A stretch of DNA of 64,000 nt from the NCBI RefSeq assembly GCF_021397715.1, contig NZ_CP090207.1, forward strand, positions 558,001-622,000. Reading direction: 5' to 3'. Each line of letters starts with the position of its first letter. The stretch's first letter is position 1. The notes beneath the pieces were generated by a model, which saw only the letters and a list, made by a program, of their open reading frames with translations, was not told the DNA's origin and searched no databases. Made by a program: the position numbers and the translations under genes. The stretch comes from Pantoea agglomerans (GTDB taxonomy: Bacteria; Pseudomonadota; Gammaproteobacteria; Enterobacterales; Enterobacteriaceae). Positions 21,801 to 31,166 of this stretch are shown one piece after another.

Positions 21801-22697
21801 TGGCACCATGACGCGCAGCAGGGCGACAACGCCAGCGCTCAGCAAGCCAGCCAGATTAACTTCAGCGGCTGGCCAGCGTTACAGTTGCGCTGTGCCGAAT
21901 GCTGGGTACTGGGACAGAAATATGGCCGGGTTGCGGCGACGCTGCAACCGAAAGGAGATACGTTAGCACTTACTAACGGAACGGTAGATACCGGCAGCTC
22001 GCAGCTGAAAATTAAGGGTGACTGGGTCAATCGCCGGGACGATCAGCGTACTTCACTGAAAGGGACGCTGAAGGGGCCCAATATCAACAACGCCACCAAC
22101 TGGTTTGGCGTCAATACCCCGCTGCGCGATGCGCCGTTCAATATTGATTACGATTTACACTGGCGCGCCGCGCCGTGGCAGCCGTCAGCTGAAACCCTGA
22201 GCGGCACGCTGAAAACCCATTTTGGCAAAGGGCAGATCGCTGATGTGAATACCGGGACTGCCGGCCAGATCCTGCGCCTGTTCAGCTTTGATGCGCTGCT
22301 GCGCAAGCTGCGCTTCGATTTCAGTGACACCTTTAATAATGGCTTCTATTTCGATTCGATTAATGGCACCGCCTGGATCGAAAATGGCGTGATGCGCACC
22401 GATAACCTGCGGGTCGATGGGCTGGAAGCCGACATCGCGATGCAGGGCAATATGGATCTGGTTAAACGCCGGATCGATATGGAAGCGGTCATCACGCCGG
22501 AAATTTCTGCTTCAGTCGGCGTTGCGGCGGCGTTTGTGGTTAACCCGGTGATTGGCGCGGCGGTGTTCGCCGCCAGCAAGGTGCTGGGACCGGTATGGAA
22601 CCGGATATCGCTGCTGCGTTATCACATCAGCGGCCCGCTGGATAAACCGGAAATCAATGAAGTGCTGCGTAAACCGCGTGAAACTGACAACAAGTGA
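18876..22697 (+). CDS. yhdP: AsmA-like envelope phospholipid-transport protein YhdP
   Basis: Very large (1273 residues) inner-membrane-anchored protein that, with TamB and YdbH, bridges the periplasm and supplies phospholipids to the outer membrane. A GTG start at 18876 follows the ribosome-binding site GGAGAGG; the N-terminal MRQLPRILLLL leads into one membrane helix (about 5-27). The rest is long beta-rich repeats of the AsmA/DUF3971 type forming a hydrophobic groove, with the AsmA2-like C-terminal domain around 1060-1260. It stands between rng and tldD as in E. coli. The protein is intact with no frameshift visible. Confidence 0.95.
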   Translation: MRQLPRILLLLVAAIIVIVALLVSGLRLVMPHLDSYRSNLLQFVSERSGVPVSARQLQGKWENFGPALQIRDLNVDLQENGKLTIARINLALDVWQSLLHWRWQFRDLTFWQLHLDSNRPLLDSDKEKNSFRPAQINELFLRQFDHFDLRDSTIRFRTPSGQHAELAIPRLTWLNEKTRHRAEGEVSLSSFTGQHGVVQVRLDLNDSNGLLNDGRIWMQADDVDMRPWLGRWMRDNTRLDSARFSLAAWVNLRDGDIYAGDLLLRQGGASWQGETGRHTLQVDGLTAHLSRFQNGWVVNIPQTRLSTDGNPWPAGHFSLLWRPEDKQMLGANGQPEVRVRATQLALDHIAPIVPLFAPLSPALFENWRTLRPQGTIEGLALDIPLQQPEQTRLQVKWRDFSWQHWKLLPGISHLSGEARGSLNHGQVSVDMGAATVPYGDVFQAPLEIKQVTGNLRWQRDQQGLTLAGENLDLQARSLWARGDFSYQQNSGGEPRLDILAGIRLTDAGDAWRYFPVPLMGNGLTHYLSGAIKGGKVDNATLLFAGNPALFPFKHNDGMFQVWVPLRQATYAFQPKWPALSNLDIDLNFLNDGLWMNAATARLGEVDARNVSAVIPDYLKEKLIIDGDISGDGKQIADYFQQTPLKSSLGAALEQLEIKGTTRGHLNLDIPLDGQQVHASGNVVMNNNSLFIKPLKTTLTGLTGRFRYNNGNLESEEMRAAWFGQPLGVSFSTRENPDDFGVKVKLLGDWQPAKISEIPAAASRQLGGHLPWQGDVNITLPHRGGAKYEVELNGDAREVSSRLPSPLDKKAGEAMPINIKASGDLQHFDLSGSVATRHRFNSRWLLEPTLRVDRGIWLNDTAKTPALPDHAGMVLNLPPLDGEAWVAMMAGASGGTGGSAEQRQLGGVTLPGNLIVRTPAVTLAGQQWHAVDATLAETADGKAQVSVNAQEIRGKLEITPKAPWQIGLDYLYYNPQWHHDAQQGDNASAQQASQINFSGWPALQLRCAECWVLGQKYGRVAATLQPKGDTLALTNGTVDTGSSQLKIKGDWVNRRDDQRTSLKGTLKGPNINNATNWFGVNTPLRDAPFNIDYDLHWRAAPWQPSAETLSGTLKTHFGKGQIADVNTGTAGQILRLFSFDALLRKLRFDFSDTFNNGFYFDSINGTAWIENGVMRTDNLRVDGLEADIAMQGNMDLVKRRIDMEAVITPEISASVGVAAAFVVNPVIGAAVFAASKVLGPVWNRISLLRYHISGPLDKPEINEVLRKPRETDNK

Positions 22698-22761
22698 ATT
22701 TGACGCGGTACCGGAATTACCGCAGGCTATGATTATCCGAGCACATAATGAGTGAGAAACG

Positions 22762-24207
22762 ATGACTCTGAACCTGGTAAGTGAGCAGTTACTAACTGCT
22801 AACGGCATTAATCAGCAGGACCTTTTTTCCCTGTTAGGGCAGCTTTCAGAACGTCGTCTGGATTATGCCGATCTCTATTTTCAGTCCAGTTTCCACGAAT
22901 CCTGGGTGCTGGAAGACAAAATCATCAAAGATGGCTCCTACCATATTGACCAGGGCGTCGGCGTGCGTGCCGTCAGCGGTGAGAAAACCGGCTTTGCCTA
23001 TGCTGACCAGATCACGCTGAACGCCCTGCGGCTGTCATCGGAAGCGGCACGCAGCATCGTACGCGAACAGGGCAACGGCAAGGCGCATACCCTGTCTGCG
23101 GTAATGAACCGCTCGCTCTACTCCACGGTTGACCCGCTCAGCAGCCTGACGCGTGAAGACAAAATTGCGTTGCTGCACCGTGTCGATCAGGTGGCCCGTG
23201 CGGCCGACCCGCGCGTGCAGGAGGTCAACGCCAGCCTGAGCGGCGTGTATGAGCAGGTGCTGGTGGCCGCGACGGATGGCACGCTGGCGGCTGATGTGCG
23301 TCCGCTGGTTCGTCTCTCAATCAGTGTTCAGGTCGAAGATCAGGGTAAACGCGAGCGCGGCTCAAGCGGCGGCGGCGGACGTACCGGTTATGAGTTCTTC
23401 CTCGCCGATGAAAATGGCGATGTGCGTGCCGATGCCTGGGCGCGTGAAGCGGTGCGAATGGCGCTGGTTAACCTTTCTGCCGTGGCGGCACCTGCCGGTA
23501 CGCTGCCGGTGGTGCTGGGCGCGGGCTGGCCGGGCGTACTGCTGCATGAAGCGGTGGGACACGGTCTGGAAGGCGACTTCAACCGTCGTGGCACCTCGGT
23601 ATTCAGCGGCAAAATGGGCCAGCTGGTGGCGTCAGAACTCTGTACGGTGGTCGATGACGGCACCATTGAAGGGCTGCGCGGCTCCCTGGCGGTCGATGAT
23701 GAAGGCGTACCGGGTCAGTACAATATGCTGATTGAGAACGGCGTGCTGAAAGGCTACATGCAGGACAAGCTCAATGCGCGCCTGATGGGCGTCAGTCCTA
23801 CCGGAAACGGTCGTCGTGAGTCGTATGCTCATCTGCCGATGCCGCGTATGACCAACACCTATATGCTGGCCGGCAAGTCGACGCCGCAGGAGATCATCGA
23901 AAGCGTTGAATATGGCCTGTATGCGCCTAACTTTGGTGGCGGCCAGGTGGATATCACCTCAGGCAAATTTGTCTTCTCTACCTCAGAAGCCTATCTGATT
24001 GAGAACGGCAAAATTACCAAACCGGTGAAGGGCGCGACCCTGATTGGTTCCGGTATTGAAGCGATGCAGCAGATCTCAATGGTAGGTAACGACCTGGCGC
24101 TGGATAAAGGCGTTGGCGTCTGCGGTAAGGAAGGCCAGAGCGTGCCGGTGGGCGTGGGCCAGCCGACCCTGAAGCTGGATAAACTGACTATCGGCGGCAC
24201 CGCCTGA
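22762..24207 (+). CDS. tldD: Metalloprotease TldD
   Basis: Catalytic subunit of the TldD/TldE (PmbA) zinc protease that removes leader peptides of microcin B17-type compounds, degrades small peptides and affects CcdA turnover. The 481-residue protein has the HExxxH metal site (H262, E263, H267 in [12 protein letters not shown]) and the third-ligand region near the C-terminus ([16 protein letters not shown]). The partner pmbA gene is not in this window, as in E. coli where it lies elsewhere. A hairpin terminator at 24217-24242 follows the stop codon. Confidence 0.97.
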   Translation: MTLNLVSEQLLTANGINQQDLFSLLGQLSERRLDYADLYFQSSFHESWVLEDKIIKDGSYHIDQGVGVRAVSGEKTGFAYADQITLNALRLSSEAARSIVREQGNGKAHTLSAVMNRSLYSTVDPLSSLTREDKIALLHRVDQVARAADPRVQEVNASLSGVYEQVLVAATDGTLAADVRPLVRLSISVQVEDQGKRERGSSGGGGRTGYEFFLADENGDVRADAWAREAVRMALVNLSAVAAPAGTLPVVLGAGWPGVLLHEAVGHGLEGDFNRRGTSVFSGKMGQLVASELCTVVDDGTIEGLRGSLAVDDEGVPGQYNMLIENGVLKGYMQDKLNARLMGVSPTGNGRRESYAHLPMPRMTNTYMLAGKSTPQEIIESVEYGLYAPNFGGGQVDITSGKFVFSTSEAYLIENGKITKPVKGATLIGSGIEAMQQISMVGNDLALDKGVGVCGKEGQSVPVGVGQPTLKLDKLTIGGTA

Positions 24208-24216
24208 TATCCTCTC

Positions 24217-24242
24217 AACAACCCGCCGCCCGGCGGGTTGTT
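24217..24242. terminator. Shared terminator of convergent tldD and aaeR
   Basis: AACAACCCGCCG and CGGCGGGTTGTT form a 12-bp perfect dyad with a 2-nt centre between the two convergent genes. It can serve both directions; T-runs are short on both sides and the stem reaches the aaeR stop codon. Confidence 0.65.
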
Positions 24243-25158
24243 AGCTTTTACGCTGCTGCTGATACTGCTCGGCAACCTGTTCGAAGTAGCCAGTCAGATA
24301 ATCGATACAGACCTGAACCTTGAGCGGCAACTTATCCTTTTCGGTATAAAGCGCGTAAACCGGGCGCGGCTCGGACTGATACTGCGGAAACAGAATATCA
24401 ATCTCACCGGCATTGATCTCATCAATCACCCACATCATTGGCACGTAGGCGATGCCGTTACCCGCTTTCAGCCAGCGGATCAGGGTCAGTGAATCGTTAG
24501 TGACGAAACGCCCCTGCGGCGCCAGTCGCGTCACCAGCCCTTCTGGCGCAATCAGCTCAAAGTTATTATCGGGACGCACGCTATATTCCAGCCAGGCGAA
24601 ATTATCGATATCGCCCGGTTTTTCCGGCGTACCGTGCTGCGCCAGATAACTTTTTGCCGCGCAGACCACCATCGGCATGGCGCCCAGGCGACGTGAAAAC
24701 AAGCTGGAATCTTTTAGCGCACCGACCCGAATCACCAGGTCCAGGCCATCGGCAATCAAATCCGGTGCCGGAATGCCGGTGACCAGATTGACGCTCAATC
24801 CCGGATACTCACGCAGCATATCGCTGGTCATGCCAGCCAGCACGTTCTGCGCCATGGTAGAGGAGCTGCCAATACGCAGTACGCCAATCGGCGTGTTATT
24901 AAAGGCGTAGAGCTGCTCATGCACCTGGGTAGCTTCCGCCAGCATACGACGACAGCCCTGATAATAAATTTTGCCCGCTTCTGTCAGCCCGATACTGCGT
25001 GTGCTGCGATTAAGCAATTTGACCTGTAGCTCATCTTCCAGTTTTGCCACGATCTGACTGATCGAAGAGACGCTCAGATGGAGCTGGCGTGCGGCAGCGG
25101 TAAACGAACCCAGTTCAACCACTTTGGCGAAAATCGACATGCCCTTCAGTCGTTCCAT
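24241..25158 (-). CDS. aaeR: LysR-family regulator AaeR
   Basis: Transcription activator of the divergent aaeXAB efflux genes, responding to aromatic carboxylic acids such as p-hydroxybenzoate in E. coli. The 305-residue protein has the N-terminal winged helix-turn-helix (about 4-60, with GSFTAAARQLHLSVSSISQIVAKLE) and a type 2 periplasmic-binding effector domain (about 90-295). It is transcribed away from aaeX across a 232-bp spacer containing a dyad CTTATAGT-N10-ACTATAAG that is a candidate operator. The identity follows from this locus as well as sequence. Confidence 0.94.
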   Translation of the reverse strand: MERLKGMSIFAKVVELGSFTAAARQLHLSVSSISQIVAKLEDELQVKLLNRSTRSIGLTEAGKIYYQGCRRMLAEATQVHEQLYAFNNTPIGVLRIGSSSTMAQNVLAGMTSDMLREYPGLSVNLVTGIPAPDLIADGLDLVIRVGALKDSSLFSRRLGAMPMVVCAAKSYLAQHGTPEKPGDIDNFAWLEYSVRPDNNFELIAPEGLVTRLAPQGRFVTNDSLTLIRWLKAGNGIAYVPMMWVIDEINAGEIDILFPQYQSEPRPVYALYTEKDKLPLKVQVCIDYLTGYFEQVAEQYQQQRKS

Positions 25159-25204
25159 TATTTACTCTGGCTTAAAAGTGATTTAGATCACATTCTGTAG
25201 AAAA

Positions 25205-25230
25205 CTTATAGTCAGGCGCGTTACTATAAG
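25205..25230. promoter_or_regulatory. Candidate AaeR operator
   Basis: CTTATAGT (25205-25212) and its exact reverse complement ACTATAAG (25223-25230) flank a 10-bp spacer, 47 bp upstream of the aaeR start and about 160 bp upstream of aaeX. The size and interrupted dyad resemble LysR-type binding sites. A second overlapping dyad GGCGCG-N10-CGCGCC lies at 25215-25236. Confidence 0.45.
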
Positions 25231-25390
25231 CGCGCCGGGGTATTTCCCGGTGATTCTTCATTGCCTGTTGCCCTTCGATGATACGCTATTATTAAGCCAG
25301 CTGGGGTTCGGATAGAGCGACCAGTGGCTTTTCCTGCGACATCTGACGAGGCAAAGGAGTATCCCGGCAAGGTCGAACTAAGGATTTCTG

Positions 25391-25594
25391 ATGAGTGTGC
25401 TTCCGGTATTTGTCATGTTTGGGCTCTCTTTTCCGCCCGTTTTCATCGAATTAATTATCTCGCTAATGCTGTTCTGGTTAGTGAAACGTGTGCTGACGCC
25501 GAGCGGTATTTACGATCTTGTCTGGCATCCGGCACTTTTTAATACAGCGCTTTACTGCTGTGTGTTTTACCTTGTATCCCGTTTATTTGTCTGA
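25391..25594 (+). CDS. aaeX: AaeX membrane protein of the aromatic-acid efflux operon
   Basis: A 67-residue inner-membrane protein with two hydrophobic helices (about 4-30 and 46-66) and the DUF1656 signature [12 protein letters not shown]. It always precedes aaeA in enterobacteria. Its role in the p-hydroxybenzoic acid pump is not defined; E. coli aaeAB are sufficient for resistance. The stop lies 7 bp before the GTG start of aaeA. Confidence 0.95.
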   Translation: MSVLPVFVMFGLSFPPVFIELIISLMLFWLVKRVLTPSGIYDLVWHPALFNTALYCCVFYLVSRLFV

Positions 25595-25601
25595 GGTTTA
25601 A

Positions 25602-26534
25602 GTGAAAGCACTCATAAGAAAAATCGCGCGTTACGCGATTACTATCCTGCTGGTCATCATCGCTGTGGTGATTATTTTCCGCGCCTGGGTGTTTTATACC
25701 GAATCGCCCTGGACCCGTGACGCAAAATTCGCTGCCGACGTCGTCGCCATCTCACCCGATGTCACCGGTCTGATTACCGACGTACCGGTTCATGACAACC
25801 AGCTGGTGAAGAAGGGCGACACCCTGTTTGTGGTGGATCGCCCGCGTTATCAGAAAGCGCTGGACCAGGCCCAGGCTGACGTCGAATATTATCAGGCGCT
25901 GGTCGGTGAGAAACGCCGCGAAGCGGGACGTCGTAACCAGCTCGGTACTTCCGCTATGTCTCGCGAAGCGATTGATCAGGCTAACAACGATCTGCAAACC
26001 AGCGAACACCAGCTGGCGAAATCGGTGGCGACCCGCGACCTGGCGAAGATCGATCTGGAGCGCACTACCGTTAAGGCACCGTCTGATGGCTGGGTCACCA
26101 ACCTGAATGTCTACCAGGGCGAATTTATCACCCGCGGTTCGGTGGCGGTGGCGCTGGTGCAACAGCACTCCTTCTACGTGCTGGCCTACCTGGAAGAGAC
26201 CAAACTGCACGGCGTGGAGCAGGGCTTCCGCGCTGAAGTGACGCCGCTCGGCAGCAATGTGGTGCTGCGCGGTACGGTGGACAGCGTGGCTGCCGGCGTC
26301 ACCAACAGCAGCAGCTCGGTCGACAGCAAAGGCATGGCAACTATCGACTCTAACCTGGAGTGGGTGCGTCTGGCGCAGCGTGTGCCGGTGCGTATTCGTC
26401 TTGATCAACAGCCAGGCAACCGCTTCCCGGCAGGCACCACGGCGACGGTGGTGATCACCGGTCAGGCCGATCGCCAGCCGGAACAGGTGTCGCCAATGAC
26501 CCGACTGTTTAATCGCCTGCGTGAGTTTGGTTAA
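25602..26534 (+). CDS. aaeA: p-Hydroxybenzoic acid efflux pump membrane-fusion subunit
   Basis: Periplasmic adaptor of the AaeAB pump that exports aromatic carboxylic acids. The 310-residue protein (GTG start) has an N-terminal anchor helix (about 11-29), a biotinyl-lipoyl half motif ([19 protein letters not shown], about 61-79), an alpha-helical hairpin (about 83-145) and the second lipoyl half and beta-barrel ([15 protein letters not shown]). It is flanked by aaeX (7 bp) and aaeB (9 bp). Length matches E. coli AaeA. Confidence 0.97.
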   Translation: MKALIRKIARYAITILLVIIAVVIIFRAWVFYTESPWTRDAKFAADVVAISPDVTGLITDVPVHDNQLVKKGDTLFVVDRPRYQKALDQAQADVEYYQALVGEKRREAGRRNQLGTSAMSREAIDQANNDLQTSEHQLAKSVATRDLAKIDLERTTVKAPSDGWVTNLNVYQGEFITRGSVAVALVQQHSFYVLAYLEETKLHGVEQGFRAEVTPLGSNVVLRGTVDSVAAGVTNSSSSVDSKGMATIDSNLEWVRLAQRVPVRIRLDQQPGNRFPAGTTATVVITGQADRQPEQVSPMTRLFNRLREFG

Positions 26535-26543
26535 GAGGGCGAT

Positions 26544-28496
26544 ATGATCGAGTTCTTGCGTTTCCCGGTGAAGCTGACCTTCGCGCTGCTTGCCGCGCTG
26601 ATGATTGGTTTTCACCTTAACCTTGAAACGCCTCGCTGGGCGGTGATGACCGCGGGCATTGTTGCCGGCGGCACCGCCTTCGCCGCCGGTGGCGATCCCT
26701 ATTCAGGTGCGCTACGTTACCGCGGTGTGCTGCGAATCATCGGTACCTTCATCGGCTGTATCGCCGCCCTGACCATTATGATCGCCACGGTGCGTGCGCC
26801 GGTGGTGATGCTGCTGCTCTGCTGCATCTGGGCCGGTCTTTGCGTCTGGCTCTCATCGCTGATCAAAGTTGAAAACTCCTATGCTCTGGGGCTGGCAGGC
26901 TATACCGCACTGATTATCGTGGTTACCGCCGACGCCAGCGGCGGCCTGACGCTGGCACCGCAGTATGCGGTAGAGCGCTGCAGTGAGATCGTGCTCGGGA
27001 TTTTGTGCGCCATTCTGGCGGATATGATCTTCTCGCCGCGCTCGATTAAAAAAGTGATCGATGCTGAAGTGGACTCGCTGCTGGTGGCGCATTATCAGCT
27101 GCTGCAGCTCTGCGTCGCGCACGGTGACAAAGAAGAGGTTGATAAGGCCTGGAGCGCGCTGGTGCGCCGTACCACTGCGCTAAACAGTATGCGCAGCCAG
27201 CTGATGATGGAATCCTCGCGCTGGAAGAACAGCAATCGACGGCTGCAGATGCTCAATACGCTCTCGCTGACCCTGATTACCCAGGCGGCCGAAACCTTTC
27301 TGATTCAGAATGCGCGCCCCGACTACATTCCGCCGCAGTACCGTTTGCTGATTGAAAAAGAGGCCACGACGGTTGAAGAGGTGCATAAGCGGATGAAGGT
27401 GATGCGGCGGGTAATGGGTGCCAGCGGCAAATCGACGCCGGACACGCTGGTGAGCTGGGTCGGTGCGGCAACCGAATATCTGCTGCTGCTCAACGGCATT
27501 AAAAGTAACAGCCGTATCACCTCGCTGGAAGAGGAGATCCTGCAACGCGAAATCGTGATTCAGGCGCGTTCGGCTGAAACCCATCACGCGATGATCAATG
27601 GCATCCGTACTTTTGTTGCCACCGCGCTGGGATCGTTATTCTGGTTATACACCGGCTGGACCTCGGGCAGCGGCTGCATGGTGATGCTGGCGGTGATTAC
27701 CGCGCTGGCGATGCGGATGCCGAATCCGCTGATGATGGCGAAAGACTTTCTCTACGGCATGACGGTCGCGGTGCCGCTTGGCGCGCTCTACTTTATCTAC
27801 GTCTTGCCCAATACCCAGCAGAGCGCACTGTTGCTCTGTATTGCCATCGGCCTGCTCGGCTTTATCGGCGGTATCTTTGTACAGCGACGTCAGCTGGGCA
27901 CCCTTGGTGCGTTAATCGGGACGCTTAACGTGCTGGTGCTGGATAACCCGATGGAGTTCAGATTCAATGTGTTCCTCGATAACGTGCTGGGCCAGGTGAT
28001 CGGCTGTTTCGTGGCGATGATGGTGATCCTGTTGATTCGGGATAAATCGAAAGCGCGCACCGGACGCAAACTGCTTAACCGCTTTATGTATGCGGCCGTG
28101 TCGGCGATGACCACCAATCAGGCGCGCCGCCGTGAAAACCATCTGCCAGCGCTCTATCAGCAACTATTTCTGCTGTTAAACCTGTTTCCCGGCGACATCG
28201 ATAAATATCGCATCGCGCTGACGCTGATCATTGGACATCAGCGGTTACGCAATGCAGAAGTGCCGGTGAACGACGTTCTCTCCGCCTACCATCGCCAGCT
28301 GCGCTACACCGCCGATCGGGTGATCTCCGCCGGCAGCGATGACAAACGACGCTACTACTTTGAGCAGTTATTGCAGGAGCTGGAGGTCTATCAGCAGAAG
28401 CTGGTGCATTACGATGCGCCCGTCAGCGTAACCGAACCGGTAAAACGGCTGGCGACCATGCTGAACAAGTATCAGAACACCCTAATCCAAATCTGA
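26544..28496 (+). CDS. aaeB: p-Hydroxybenzoic acid efflux pump inner-membrane subunit
   Basis: Membrane transporter of the aromatic acid exporter (ArAE) family, driven with AaeA. The 650-residue protein has the duplicated family architecture: a first block of about five to six helices (12-160), a cytoplasmic domain (about 165-350) and a second block of helices (about 355-490), then a C-terminal soluble region. It is the last gene of aaeXAB and is followed by a 12-bp-stem hairpin. Physiologically it relieves stress from p-hydroxybenzoate and related plant-derived acids. Confidence 0.97.
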   Translation: MIEFLRFPVKLTFALLAALMIGFHLNLETPRWAVMTAGIVAGGTAFAAGGDPYSGALRYRGVLRIIGTFIGCIAALTIMIATVRAPVVMLLLCCIWAGLCVWLSSLIKVENSYALGLAGYTALIIVVTADASGGLTLAPQYAVERCSEIVLGILCAILADMIFSPRSIKKVIDAEVDSLLVAHYQLLQLCVAHGDKEEVDKAWSALVRRTTALNSMRSQLMMESSRWKNSNRRLQMLNTLSLTLITQAAETFLIQNARPDYIPPQYRLLIEKEATTVEEVHKRMKVMRRVMGASGKSTPDTLVSWVGAATEYLLLLNGIKSNSRITSLEEEILQREIVIQARSAETHHAMINGIRTFVATALGSLFWLYTGWTSGSGCMVMLAVITALAMRMPNPLMMAKDFLYGMTVAVPLGALYFIYVLPNTQQSALLLCIAIGLLGFIGGIFVQRRQLGTLGALIGTLNVLVLDNPMEFRFNVFLDNVLGQVIGCFVAMMVILLIRDKSKARTGRKLLNRFMYAAVSAMTTNQARRRENHLPALYQQLFLLLNLFPGDIDKYRIALTLIIGHQRLRNAEVPVNDVLSAYHRQLRYTADRVISAGSDDKRRYYFEQLLQELEVYQQKLVHYDAPVSVTEPVKRLATMLNKYQNTLIQI

Positions 28497-28497
28497 A

Positions 28498-28526
28498 ACC
28501 GGCCGCTGCGTCCTGCAGCGGCCGGT
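28498..28526 (+). terminator. GC-rich hairpin after aaeB
   Basis: ACCGGCCGCTGC and GCAGCGGCCGGT form a perfect 12-bp stem around GTCCT immediately after the aaeB stop. No T-run follows, so termination may be inefficient or Rho-assisted; the position at the operon end supports a 3'-end role. Confidence 0.5.
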
Positions 28527-28608
28527 GTAATGCCATCCCGTCACAAAACCTGTCGCTTTTGCCAACTATACTCTTCTGACGGAAGGGTAAAATGACAGGA
28601 GCGAATCA

Positions 28609-30060
28609 ATGACATCACTGCACACAAGCGAACTATTTCAGACCGGTTATTTAGCTGACGGTCAATGGCATCGCACCTCTACCACTTTTGACGTGACCAA
28701 TCCCGCCACCGGCGAGGTGATCGCGCAGGTTGCTAAAGCGGGTAAAGCGGAAACGGAGCAGGCGATTGCTGCCGCTGAGCGCGCCTTTCCCGCCTGGCGC
28801 GCCCTGACCGCCAAAGCGCGCGCGGAGATCCTTTATCGCTGGTACCAGCTGATCATTGAGAACAAGCGCTGGCTGGGCGAGCTGATGACCGCTGAACAGG
28901 GGAAACCGCTGAAAGAGGCGGAAGGCGAAGTGGAGTATGCCGCCAGCTTTATTCAGTGGTTTGCCGAACAGGCAAAACGCGCCAACGGTGAAATCATCCC
29001 GCCAGCCAAACCGGGTTCCCGTATTCTGGCGACCCGCGAACCGATTGGCGTCGTTGCTGCCATCACGCCGTGGAATTTCCCGATGGCGATGCTGACGCGC
29101 AAGCTGGGTCCGGCGCTGGCGGCAGGCTGTACCGGCATCATCAAACCCGCCAACAATACGCCGCTTTCTGCCTTTGCCTTGCTGGCGTTAGCGAAGCAGG
29201 CTGGCGTGCCGGATGGCGTACTCAACGCAGTGGCAGGTGATACGCATGCGATTAGCGACGCCATCATGGCCAGTAAAGCGGTGCGTAAAATCTCGTTCAC
29301 CGGTTCAACCGAGGTCGGCAAGCTGCTGATGCGCAATGCCGCAGAGACGATGAAAAAAGTCTCTATGGAGCTGGGCGGCAATGCGCCTTATATCGTGTTT
29401 GAGGATGCGGATATTGATGCCGCCGTGCAGGGCGCGATCGCCAATAAATTCCGTAATGCGGGTCAGGTCTGTGTCAGCGTGAACCGCTTCTACATTCACA
29501 GCGCTATCTATGACCGCTTTACCCGCCAGCTGGCAGACGAAGTCAGTAAGCTCAAAGTGGGTAACGGCATGGAAGAGGGGGTGATTGTCGGGCCGCTGAT
29601 TGAGGCCTCTGCGCTGGAAAAGGTGGAACAGCACGTTAAGGATGCGGTCGCCAAAGGCGGCAAACTGCTGGCTGGCGGCGAGCGTCACGCGCTGGGTGGC
29701 AACTTCTGGCAACCGACGGTGATTACCGAGGCGCACGAAGGAATGCAGCTGGCACAGGAAGAGACCTTTGGTCCGGTCGCCGCCTGCTTCCGGTTCGATG
29801 ATGAGGCAGAGGTGATCCGCTGCGCCAACGATACGCCCTTTGGTCTGGCGGCTTATTTCTACACCCAGAACCTGCAGCGGGTGTTCCGCGTCTCTGCCGC
29901 GCTGGAAAGCGGCATGATCGGGATAAACGAATGCGCCGTGTCGACGGAAGTCGCGCCGTTTGGTGGCGTGAAAGAGTCGGGACTGGGGCGCGAAGGTTCG
30001 GTGCTGGGTATGGAAGAGTATCTGGAGATCAAAGCGCTGCATCTCGGCGGTTTGGGCTAG
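28609..30060 (+). CDS. Succinate-semialdehyde dehydrogenase-type aldehyde dehydrogenase (GabD-like)
   Basis: NAD(P)+-dependent aldehyde dehydrogenase; the closest remembered family is GabD, which oxidises succinate semialdehyde to succinate at the end of GABA breakdown. The 483-residue length matches GabD (482). Catalytic residues are in place: Asn156 in TPWNFP, Glu254 in MELGGNAP and Cys288 in [11 protein letters not shown]; the C-terminal [15 protein letters not shown] motif is also kept. It has its own ribosome-binding site (CAGGAGCG) and a 112-bp upstream gap. E. coli has no gene here between aaeB and yhcO, and no gabT or gabP neighbour is present, so the true substrate could be another semialdehyde or an aromatic aldehyde linked to the adjacent efflux genes. 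Gene symbol withheld for that reason. Confidence 0.88.
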   Translation: MTSLHTSELFQTGYLADGQWHRTSTTFDVTNPATGEVIAQVAKAGKAETEQAIAAAERAFPAWRALTAKARAEILYRWYQLIIENKRWLGELMTAEQGKPLKEAEGEVEYAASFIQWFAEQAKRANGEIIPPAKPGSRILATREPIGVVAAITPWNFPMAMLTRKLGPALAAGCTGIIKPANNTPLSAFALLALAKQAGVPDGVLNAVAGDTHAISDAIMASKAVRKISFTGSTEVGKLLMRNAAETMKKVSMELGGNAPYIVFEDADIDAAVQGAIANKFRNAGQVCVSVNRFYIHSAIYDRFTRQLADEVSKLKVGNGMEEGVIVGPLIEASALEKVEQHVKDAVAKGGKLLAGGERHALGGNFWQPTVITEAHEGMQLAQEETFGPVAACFRFDDEAEVIRCANDTPFGLAAYFYTQNLQRVFRVSAALESGMIGINECAVSTEVAPFGGVKESGLGREGSVLGMEEYLEIKALHLGGLG

Positions 30061-30115
30061 CGGTCAGGAACGGGCGGCGCGGGTCGCCCGCAGACGGAGG
30101 ATGGGAGCCGTCAGC

Positions 30116-30385
30116 ATGAAAACCGAGCGTTTTGATTTCAACGAGATAGTCGATCAGGCACATTTTTTTCGCCAGTTCAGCGAGCGGTTTGCGCTGGAAG
30201 AGCGGCGGATCTGCGATCTGGATGGACTATGGGATGTGGTGACCGGCGATCTGTTGCCGATGCCGCTGGAGATTGAGTTTGTAAATCTGGGGAAAGGGCA
30301 GCGACGACGCTATGGTGCGCTGATTTTGCTGTTTGATGAAGCAGAAGAGGAGCTGGAAGGTCAGCTGCACTTTAACGTCAGATGA
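30116..30385 (+). CDS. yhcO: Barstar-family protein YhcO
   Basis: An 89-residue acidic protein with the barstar fold signature: [20 protein letters not shown] at the start, [28 protein letters not shown] in the middle (about residues 31-58) and [14 protein letters not shown] near the end. Barstars inhibit barnase-type RNases, but no RNase gene adjoins, and the E. coli function is unknown. The start at 30116 aligns with the E. coli protein and has GGGAG 8 nt upstream; an ATG 15 bp earlier sits directly against a GGAGG and is less suitable. Confidence 0.93.
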   Translation: MKTERFDFNEIVDQAHFFRQFSERFALEERRICDLDGLWDVVTGDLLPMPLEIEFVNLGKGQRRRYGALILLFDEAEEELEGQLHFNVR

Positions 30386-30438
30386 AAAAGGGCCCCGGCG
30401 AGCGGGGCCAAAGGGTTCGTCATAAATCTGACGAGGAA

Positions 30439-30702
30439 TTACTTATAGAGCTGAGCGGTGAAGTGATAGTTATCGCCGGTACGGGCCTCAATCACTTTAT
30501 AGGCGCTGGCACCCTGCTCATCGGCTTTCTGAGAAAGCTCCGCACGATAATCCATCGGTGCCCCCGCTGTACCACTGATGGTGACGGTTCCCGCAGGCTG
30601 CAGGTTTTGTGTCTGTTCACCGGTTACCAGCTGTGCGGCAGAAGCGCCGAACGCCATAACGGAAAGCAGGCTGACTGTAGCGATGGTTGTTTTGATTTTC
30701 AT
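30439..30702 (-). CDS. YhcN-type DUF1471 periplasmic protein, copy 1
   Basis: An 87-residue protein with a signal peptide (MKIKTTIATVSLLSVMAFGASA) and a mature DUF1471 domain: an N-terminal strand with GTVTISGTAGAP and a helix ending in EQGASAYKVIEA, then YHFTAQLYK. This family (YhcN, BhsA, McbA, BsmA) is linked to envelope stress, acid or biofilm responses in E. coli. The start was set at the methionine behind GAGGAGAC (30702), dropping nine upstream codons. It is most similar by eye to copy 3 (31167-31430). Convergent with yhcO, 53 bp apart. Confidence 0.92.
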   Translation of the reverse strand: MKIKTTIATVSLLSVMAFGASAAQLVTGEQTQNLQPAGTVTISGTAGAPMDYRAELSQKADEQGASAYKVIEARTGDNYHFTAQLYK

Positions 30703-30799
30703 TGTTCGTCTCCTCATTACGTTCAACAACCTGCGGTGAAAAGAAAGAAGCGGGTCGTCGATACGGGTCCGGCGCCGTTCAGGGCGACGTGACGGTTAA

Positions 30800-31072
30800 T
30801 TATTTATACAGCTCAGCGGTGACGTGGTAGGTGTCATCCTGGTTGTTTTCGATGATGCGATAGTGGCTGGCACCCTGCGCATCGGCTTTCTCCGACAGAA
30901 CCTGACGGATATTGGTCTGATCGCCGTCACGGCCGCTGACGCTGATAGTCTGGTTCATCGGTTGCAGATTCTGGCTCTGTGCCTGCTGATTCGATACCAG
31001 GCTGGCTGCGCTGGCACCCATTGAGAACACGGAAGCCAGACTCAGTACGGCAATAGCGAATGTCTTTTTCAT
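30800..31072 (-). CDS. YhcN-type DUF1471 periplasmic protein, copy 2
   Basis: A 90-residue protein starting at ATG 31072 behind AGGAGAG. The signal peptide (MKKTFAIAVLSLASVFSMGASA) precedes a DUF1471 domain with QTISVSGRDGDQTNI and ADAQGASHYRIIENNQDD, ending YHVTAELYK. It differs from copies 1 and 3 in the first strand (SGRDGDQTNIRQVL instead of SG-AGAPMDYR-type), so it is the more diverged of the trio. Spacing of about 97 bp on each side suggests that each copy may carry its own promoter. Confidence 0.92.
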   Translation of the reverse strand: MKKTFAIAVLSLASVFSMGASAASLVSNQQAQSQNLQPMNQTISVSGRDGDQTNIRQVLSEKADAQGASHYRIIENNQDDTYHVTAELYK

Positions 31073-31166
31073 GATTAACTCTCCTGAAATTGTTTGCCTG
31101 AACCCACCGAGGCGCATAACCGCGCGTCAAAAAGAGGGTTCGGGGCGATATCTGATGACGCTGGGC

